Below, piece by piece: positions 23,301 through 28,086 of a stretch of DNA of 28,086 bases. The position numbers and the translations under genes are program-made. Position 1 is the first letter of the stretch; every line of letters starts with the position of its first letter. This DNA comes from Salinicoccus sp. UBA3372 (GTDB lineage: Bacteria > Bacillota > Bacilli > Staphylococcales > Salinicoccaceae): the NCBI GenBank assembly GCA_002360325.1, contig DEQG01000132.1, forward strand, positions 41,737 through 69,822, written 5' to 3'. The notes beneath the pieces were generated by a model that saw only the letters and a program-made list of their open reading frames with translations, was not told the DNA's origin and did not search any database.

Positions 23301-26300
23301 TTAATCACCCTTCATTTCAGTCAAAGATTCAAGCAGTTTCTGGTCTTCTCCATAATCACTTTCCCGGATGACCGGAAGTGGTTGTTTCAAACCTTCGATA
23401 ATGACAGGTTTCTGCTGTGAAATATCTTCCTGAACCATATTTAAATACTCATCAGTCAAACTTTCCATATCGGTATTGAGCTTACTGATATTCAATGTAC
23501 CGCTTATATGTCCGGCAAAGTCCAGTAGGTTGTCTCTGAACGCCTTTTGATCATTGCGCGCCTGGTGAAGGCGTTTACTGTATATGCCGAATTCAGAAAC
23601 ATCCACTGTTATTTTGGGTTCATCCTCTGGCTGGCGGTTGAATATCAATGTGTGCGGCGTATTTACCGCACTCAGCCTTTCATTGAATTGTGTAATGTTT
23701 TGGGTCATCATTTCTTCAGCCTGCCGGTAAACCGTATTGAAGACCGTACTGACTTCAATAGTCAGAAAATGCTCAAGTTCATTTTTAAGCAGAGATTCAT
23801 TTTTGACAAGATAGTTTTTCTCCTGAATATCAGAAACGGTAATGAGCCCTTTCAAATAGTCGTACAGCTTCAGTTCAAACCTTTTACTGATGAACGACAA
23901 CAGCACATCTATCTCCTGATACAGATTGCTCTGGATAGTGTATGCACTGAAAGTTTCAAGGTCGGACAGTACATTCTGTCTGCCGGTTTCTATGCGTGTG
24001 CGTTCAAGATCTGCATTCTCATACTGCCGAATGTTGCTTTCGATATTCAATTTAAGCTGTCGTGCGGTCTCCCTGATGGACTGGACCTGGACATTGGAAG
24101 CGAGCTTATCAGTTATATTCAATATATTTTCTTTCGCTTCATCGAACATGCTGTCTTCTGCATTGAGTGCACGTTTACTGGACACCGGAAAAATCATATT
24201 GGTGATGCCGAGAGAAATGAGTGCATTTGACATATAGTCGATGACCTGGTTTTTATCCGCTTCACTTCTCATCAGATCAACAGCGTTGATGATGAATATG
24301 ATTGGGAAGTCTTCACCTTTGATCGACTGTATATACTTTAAAAATGCTTCATCGCTTCTTGAGAAGACATGATTATAATATGAGACATAGATGATCAGGT
24401 CACTGTCTGCAATGATGTTCCTGGTTTCTTTAGTATGTCTCTGATTGATTGAATTGATCCCCGGCGAGTCAATCAAAGTATATTTGTCAGTGATTTCATT
24501 TTGAAGAGATACGAATGCCTTATGGATAAATGTTGAATCTTCATCCGAACTGACTGTATTGATCAGATCGTCTGTATCAATTTCCCGCTTCATGCCGAGA
24601 TCTGATTTGTATGCATCATACTTGTTGAGAATCCCGTCAAGAAAAGGTTTATATGTTTCAGGGATATTCTGCCGCTCTTTTTTAATCCATTTGAAATAGT
24701 CTTCCACTGAAGAGTGGTTTTCGTTGGAAAGCATCTCAAGCGTATCAATCAGATCCTGCTCGGTTTTAAACAGTATCTCGCTCGACTCATTGTTATTGAT
24801 CTCTGTAATGGTAGCTGTCGTAGGATTCGGGCTCATGGCGAGATGGGCTTTATTGAGCAGGGCATTGATGAATGTGGTCTTACCCGCACTGAATCCGCCG
24901 AATACACTGATGTTCGCCTTGCCTTTATCAATTCTTTCCAGTTTATCCCGGATCACTCTCTTGAAGTCGCTGTATCGTTCTTTGCCATCCAGGTGTCCGA
25001 TGACCTCATGATAATAGTCAAGATCTACTCTGTCCTCATCGGTGAATTTGAAGTCATCCTTCGTTTCTTCCTTATCGGCGGCTGTTTCTGCACCTTCATC
25101 CAGTTCTACTTCCTCGACGAGGTTCAGTTTATCTATCTCATCATCCATATGGATATAGAAATGCCGGTAGCTTGTTGTCTCGATGGAGTTCCTGAGACTG
25201 AGCACCTTCAATATATTTTCATACCTGCTCAGGTTGTCATCCAGATGGGACTGCTCCTTCAGTTCACCGGCATCTGATTTTTCCATGGCCGGCAGGTGGT
25301 TCATCACTTCTCCTGCAACATCACTGACAATGTTCGCTTTGAACTTATCCAGGTAATTCAGTATGAATTGATTATTCAAATGAGTGATTTCTTCCTCGAT
25401 CAGCAGGTCATTATTGAACTCGTATTTGAACGGTTTTCCTGTCAGGCCGAGACCGCCGAAAAAACTGTTGATCGGTGCGTTGATTTCAGTTTTGAATATA
25501 TCATTCAAATTGTGCTCGATCTCCGCTCTGGATTCACGGATCATTTCCGCTTCTTTTTTCTTCTTTCCGAACAATCCGGGCACTTTGACCTCACCGGCAA
25601 TGATTTTCAAATAATGTGTAATTGAACTTTTGACTTCGTGGGGAAAGATGTAGCTGTCACTCACAATCTTTCTTGCTGAATCTTTCACGTGGTCATTCAA
25701 AAGCGCTTCATCATTGTGTAGAGATTCAACTTTCGATTTCTCCATTTCCTGCCTGAGAAACTTGATATGATTTTTGACTGCATCAATGTCTCGCGTATCG
25801 ATGTCTTCATCATCACTTTCCAGACCGGCCAGTTCATCTTTCAAGTATTCCAACTGGCTGTTTTCAATAGTTTCAGTGATCCTGTTGAAATAATCGTCCT
25901 GCAGTTCGTATCGCTCACTTTCCAGTTCATGTATGAATGATTTCAATTTACCGACCTGGTTGTATGGCGACTCATAGATGCTTGTGGTGAAAATGTCATG
26001 GAGGCTGATGTTCCAATCATTCAAAGTATTCTTAATTCTGGACAGGAAAGTATCCATCGTGATTTCCTGATCATCATGTTTATCAATCTGGTTGATGATC
26101 AGTATTAAAGGAATCCCCATCATCGATAATTCTTTCAGAAGTGCCATATTGTGTTCGCTCTCTACATGGTTGTATTCCACCGTAAAGAATATGAAATCAC
26201 TGTTGAGCAAAAAACGGTTTGTGGATTCCCTGTGGCTGTCTGTATTGGAATCGACACCCGGGGTATCCTGCAGGACCGTATTGTTTTTGAAATCATCGTG

Positions 26301-26675
26301 CTGCACGTCGATATTTATGGCACTGATATCGATATCTTTTGTATTCAATGTGCGGAGTTCTTCATAATCCTTCACTGCCACATATTGATACTGGTTCAGA
26401 AATGCACTGATTTCCGTATCATCCCCAATCTGCACCGCAACAGTGTTGCTCGTTGTCGGTACAGGGGAGGACGGCAGAATATCCTGCTCCAGCAAATAGT
26501 TGATCAATGACGATTTCCCCGCAGAATAATGGCCGATGAATGAAAAGACCAGCTGGTCTTTATATGTCTTTAAAATCGCATGGTCGATCTGGGACACGAG
26601 TGTGTCATTTTGTGATTTGAGAATTTCCTTTTTCAGTTTGTATAGAACATTAAGTGTTTTTAATTCTTCGCTCAC
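23301..26675 (-). CDS. dynA: Bacterial dynamin with two GTPase heads (DynA/YpbR type)
   Basis: A 1124-residue membrane-remodelling GTPase made of two fused dynamin units. Head 1 has the P-loop GHYSAGKS (48-55), PTTSNTV, DTPG (137-140) and NQID (196-199). Head 2 has GGFSAGKT (593-600), PTTATIT, DSPG (736-739) and NAVD (797-800). Each head is followed by long helical stalk segments. Hydrophobic patches such as VPGLFG and INSFFGGLGLTG (about 365-412) are candidates for the membrane-binding paddle. B. subtilis DynA has the same two-head design and fuses membranes in vitro, protecting against membrane damage (family knowledge). The start is GTG at 26675, 3 bases after the methyltransferase stop, with only a distant GGGGG as ribosome binding site, so it may be coupled. 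It abuts sseA. Confidence 0.94.
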   Translation of the reverse strand: MSEELKTLNVLYKLKKEILKSQNDTLVSQIDHAILKTYKDQLVFSFIGHYSAGKSSLINYLLEQDILPSSPVPTTSNTVAVQIGDDTEISAFLNQYQYVAVKDYEELRTLNTKDIDISAINIDVQHDDFKNNTVLQDTPGVDSNTDSHRESTNRFLLNSDFIFFTVEYNHVESEHNMALLKELSMMGIPLILIINQIDKHDDQEITMDTFLSRIKNTLNDWNISLHDIFTTSIYESPYNQVGKLKSFIHELESERYELQDDYFNRITETIENSQLEYLKDELAGLESDDEDIDTRDIDAVKNHIKFLRQEMEKSKVESLHNDEALLNDHVKDSARKIVSDSYIFPHEVKSSITHYLKIIAGEVKVPGLFGKKKKEAEMIRESRAEIEHNLNDIFKTEINAPINSFFGGLGLTGKPFKYEFNNDLLIEEEITHLNNQFILNYLDKFKANIVSDVAGEVMNHLPAMEKSDAGELKEQSHLDDNLSRYENILKVLSLRNSIETTSYRHFYIHMDDEIDKLNLVEEVELDEGAETAADKEETKDDFKFTDEDRVDLDYYHEVIGHLDGKERYSDFKRVIRDKLERIDKGKANISVFGGFSAGKTTFINALLNKAHLAMSPNPTTATITEINNNESSEILFKTEQDLIDTLEMLSNENHSSVEDYFKWIKKERQNIPETYKPFLDGILNKYDAYKSDLGMKREIDTDDLINTVSSDEDSTFIHKAFVSLQNEITDKYTLIDSPGINSINQRHTKETRNIIADSDLIIYVSYYNHVFSRSDEAFLKYIQSIKGEDFPIIFIINAVDLMRSEADKNQVIDYMSNALISLGITNMIFPVSSKRALNAEDSMFDEAKENILNITDKLASNVQVQSIRETARQLKLNIESNIRQYENADLERTRIETGRQNVLSDLETFSAYTIQSNLYQEIDVLLSFISKRFELKLYDYLKGLITVSDIQEKNYLVKNESLLKNELEHFLTIEVSTVFNTVYRQAEEMMTQNITQFNERLSAVNTPHTLIFNRQPEDEPKITVDVSEFGIYSKRLHQARNDQKAFRDNLLDFAGHISGTLNISKLNTDMESLTDEYLNMVQEDISQQKPVIIEGLKQPLPVIRESDYGEDQKLLESLTEMKGD

Positions 26676-26678
26676 TGT

Positions 26679-27800
26679 TTACCGCTTCCCCCAATATTGA
26701 TAAAAAGTCGTTTCGATGTAACCGTTGAACAGTTTTCTGCGCTTAGTCGCACGCTTGCCGATAATATGCTCGAATTCCTTGTTGGATGTCATCAAATATA
26801 CACTCATATCCTTGTGTCTCGACATGAGTTCCCCCACCCGGCGGTACATTTCCTCCACTTCTTTTGCCTCACCGATACGCTCGCCGTATGGCGGGTTGGT
26901 AACCAGCTGTACATTGTCATGCGCTATCGAGAGGTCATGGATATCCGTAATTGCGAGCTTGATGTTATCCTGCAGCCCTATTTCCATTATATTCGTCTTT
27001 GCGACCTCTATCATATGCGGATCGATATCAGTGGCACGGATGATGACTTCTTTATCGTAGAGCGCCTCTTCCTCAAGTTTCATCCGTATTTTTTCCCACA
27101 GCTCTTCCGGTATGATATCCCAGCTCTCACTGTCAAAAGTACGGTTTGCACCGGGTGCGATGTTCAATGCAATCAATGCCGCTTCAATAGCAATCGTTCC
27201 TGACCCTGCGAATGGATCATACAACGGCTTTGTTCCGTCATAATTGGCAAGGCGCAGCATGCTTGCAGCAAGCGTCTCCTTGATCGGTGCTTCCCCCTGC
27301 TCTCTTCTGTATCCTCTTTTATGCAGTGCATCACCACTTGTATCTATCGTCAGGACAGCACGGTCCTTCAGGATATTGACATCGACTTTATAGCGTGCGC
27401 CCGTTTCACTCAGCTTGCCGCTCAGACTGAATGCATCCTTCAAATGTTCGACAATCGCTTTTTTAACGATACGCTGCACATCCGGCACGCTGTATAAAGT
27501 TGATTTGTGGGAACGTCCTGTCACGGGAAACTCAGCATCCGGGCCGAGTATGTCCGACCACGGCAGTGCTTTTGTCATTTCAAACAGGTCATCAAACGTA
27601 TCCACATTGAAATCACCGATGATGATTCTGAAGCGGTCAGCAGTGCGCATCATCAAATTCGCTTTTACAATTGCCTCTTCGTCTCCGTCAAAATACACAC
27701 GGCCGTTTTCAAGTGTTGTTTCATATCCCAATGTTTCAATTTCGTTCGCTACGACTTTTTCAAGACCCATGGGTGTGTTTGCCAGCATTTTAAAATTCAT
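26679..27800 (-). CDS. ypsC: THUMP-domain RNA N2-guanine methyltransferase (RlmL/YpsC type)
   Basis: A SAM-dependent methyltransferase, expected to modify 23S rRNA at the N2 of a guanine like the N-terminal half of E. coli RlmL. It has 373 residues. An N-terminal ferredoxin-like/THUMP region (about 1-160) binds RNA. The Rossmann methylase region has the SAM-binding DPFAGSGT (195-202), ATDIDPHMI and the catalytic NPPYG (302-306). The start at 27800 has GGAGGATAAATT before it. It is the first gene of the rlmL-like–dynA–sseA–exonuclease–RNase H run and is followed by dynA after 3 bases. The exact target base is inferred from the family only. Confidence 0.92.
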   Translation of the reverse strand: MNFKMLANTPMGLEKVVANEIETLGYETTLENGRVYFDGDEEAIVKANLMMRTADRFRIIIGDFNVDTFDDLFEMTKALPWSDILGPDAEFPVTGRSHKSTLYSVPDVQRIVKKAIVEHLKDAFSLSGKLSETGARYKVDVNILKDRAVLTIDTSGDALHKRGYRREQGEAPIKETLAASMLRLANYDGTKPLYDPFAGSGTIAIEAALIALNIAPGANRTFDSESWDIIPEELWEKIRMKLEEEALYDKEVIIRATDIDPHMIEVAKTNIMEIGLQDNIKLAITDIHDLSIAHDNVQLVTNPPYGERIGEAKEVEEMYRRVGELMSRHKDMSVYLMTSNKEFEHIIGKRATKRRKLFNGYIETTFYQYWGKR

Positions 27801-27841
27801 AATTTATCCTCCGACTTACTGTTTTATATTGCGTCAGCCTC

Positions 27842-27869
27842 ATTATATAAAATAAAAGCTCTCCATCAA
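27842..27869 (-). promoter_or_regulatory. Promoter of the methyltransferase–dynA run
   Basis: A perfect TATAAT (27842-27847) on the minus strand has a TTGATG -35 (27864-27869) at 16 bases. The -35 lies in the loop and arm of the rnpB terminator. The leader to the 27800 start is about 35 bases. Confidence 0.5.
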
Positions 27870-27881
27870 AATGGAGAGCTT
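27856..27881 (-). terminator. Terminator of rnpB
   Basis: A perfect 11-bp stem (27856-27866 and 27871-27881) with a 4-base loop is followed on the minus strand by TTTTATTTTATA, just after the end of the RNase P RNA. Confidence 0.85.
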
Positions 27882-27883
27882 GT

Positions 27884-28086
27884 CTCTAGTCCGGTATCTC
27901 TGTAAGCCATGTTCTGTACCGCTGTGCTACAGACGTGTACTAGTCACACTCGCACATTGGTGATAATCATCTGTCTATATTACATTTGCAATATCTCTCT
28001 TTGGGTTGAATTCCCGGCAGAGAGTGCTCCTACCTTGTTTGGATTGCTCACTCGAGGGGTTTACCGCGTTCCACCTTATTACTTTC
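27884..28086 (-). ncRNA. rnpB: RNase P RNA (class B), 3' half; 5' part beyond the window
   Basis: The catalytic RNA of ribonuclease P, which trims the 5' ends of pre-tRNAs. Read on the minus strand, it contains the universally conserved blocks GTGGAACGCGGTAAACCCC and, near the 3' end, ACAGAACATGGCTTACAG. Between them are GGTAGGAGCA, GGAATTCAACCC and AGATGATTATCACC. The wording matches the Bacillus-type (class B) RNA. About 200 of roughly 390-400 bases are in the window. The exact 3' end is set just before the terminator and could be off by a few bases. Confidence 0.95.

Noticed and set aside
23547-24230. 227-residue plus-strand open frame
   Set aside because: Lies wholly antisense to dynA, has no family features, and disappears as an artefact of the strong minus-strand coding; the same holds for 24714-25277 and 25296-25625.
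1-28086. CRISPR array, insertion sequence, prophage or tRNA genes
   Set aside because: I looked for regular repeats, transposase motifs, terminal inverted repeats and tRNA-like ends and saw none.

Overview
The window is a gene-dense, low-GC chromosomal segment from a member of the Bacillota, most likely the Staphylococcaceae. Three things point there. The protein sequences resemble staphylococcal ones throughout (ArlRS, CvfC, YozE, a 317-residue ThyA). The gene order, as I remember it, matches the brnQ–odhBA–arlSR–murG–ctpA–crr–msrBA–dfrA–thyA–cvfC–rnpB stretch of staphylococci. The RNase P RNA is of the Gram-positive B type. Acidic stretches in CtpA, the OdhB linker and others would fit a halotolerant genus such as Jeotgalicoccus or Salinicoccus, but that is inference. 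I see no IS element, phage gene, CRISPR array or tRNA; this is core genome.

Layout, right to left because nearly every gene is on the minus strand. The 3' half of rnpB (with terminator) is followed by a run of tightly packed genes: rlmL-like RNA methyltransferase, two-headed dynamin dynA, two-domain sulfurtransferase, 5'-3' exonuclease and RNase H-like protein. After a terminator come a 57-residue zinc-finger gene, cvfC (split by a frameshift in an A9 run) and the bacilliredoxin brxA. An intergenic region then holds a putative 23-residue plus-strand peptide gene with its own Shine-Dalgarno and terminator. Next is a long likely operon thyA–dfrA–ypmS–msrA–msrB–crr–yozE–deoD (dTMP/folate, methionine sulfoxide repair, sugar PTS, nucleoside salvage), closed by a terminator.

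Then come ctpA (own terminator), murG with a PAP2 phosphatase (envelope lipid-carrier chemistry), a GNAT acetyltransferase, the arlR–arlS two-component system, and odhA–odhB (2-oxoglutarate dehydrogenase E1/E2; TAATG overlap). The left end carries a DUF6501-like gene, a MoxR-type AAA+ ATPase and a VWA protein, then brnQ, whose last residues lie beyond the window edge.

The points most worth a second look are the cvfC frameshift at a nine-adenine tract, where one base restores a full-length protein; the small plus-strand membrane-peptide gene between brxA and thyA; the uncharacterised MoxR/VWA/DUF6501 cluster; a native Tyr at DHFR position 98; and several places where a promoter is folded into the terminator of the gene before it. 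Some starts should be moved from the longest reading frame: arlR, ctpA, murG, crr and the exonuclease.
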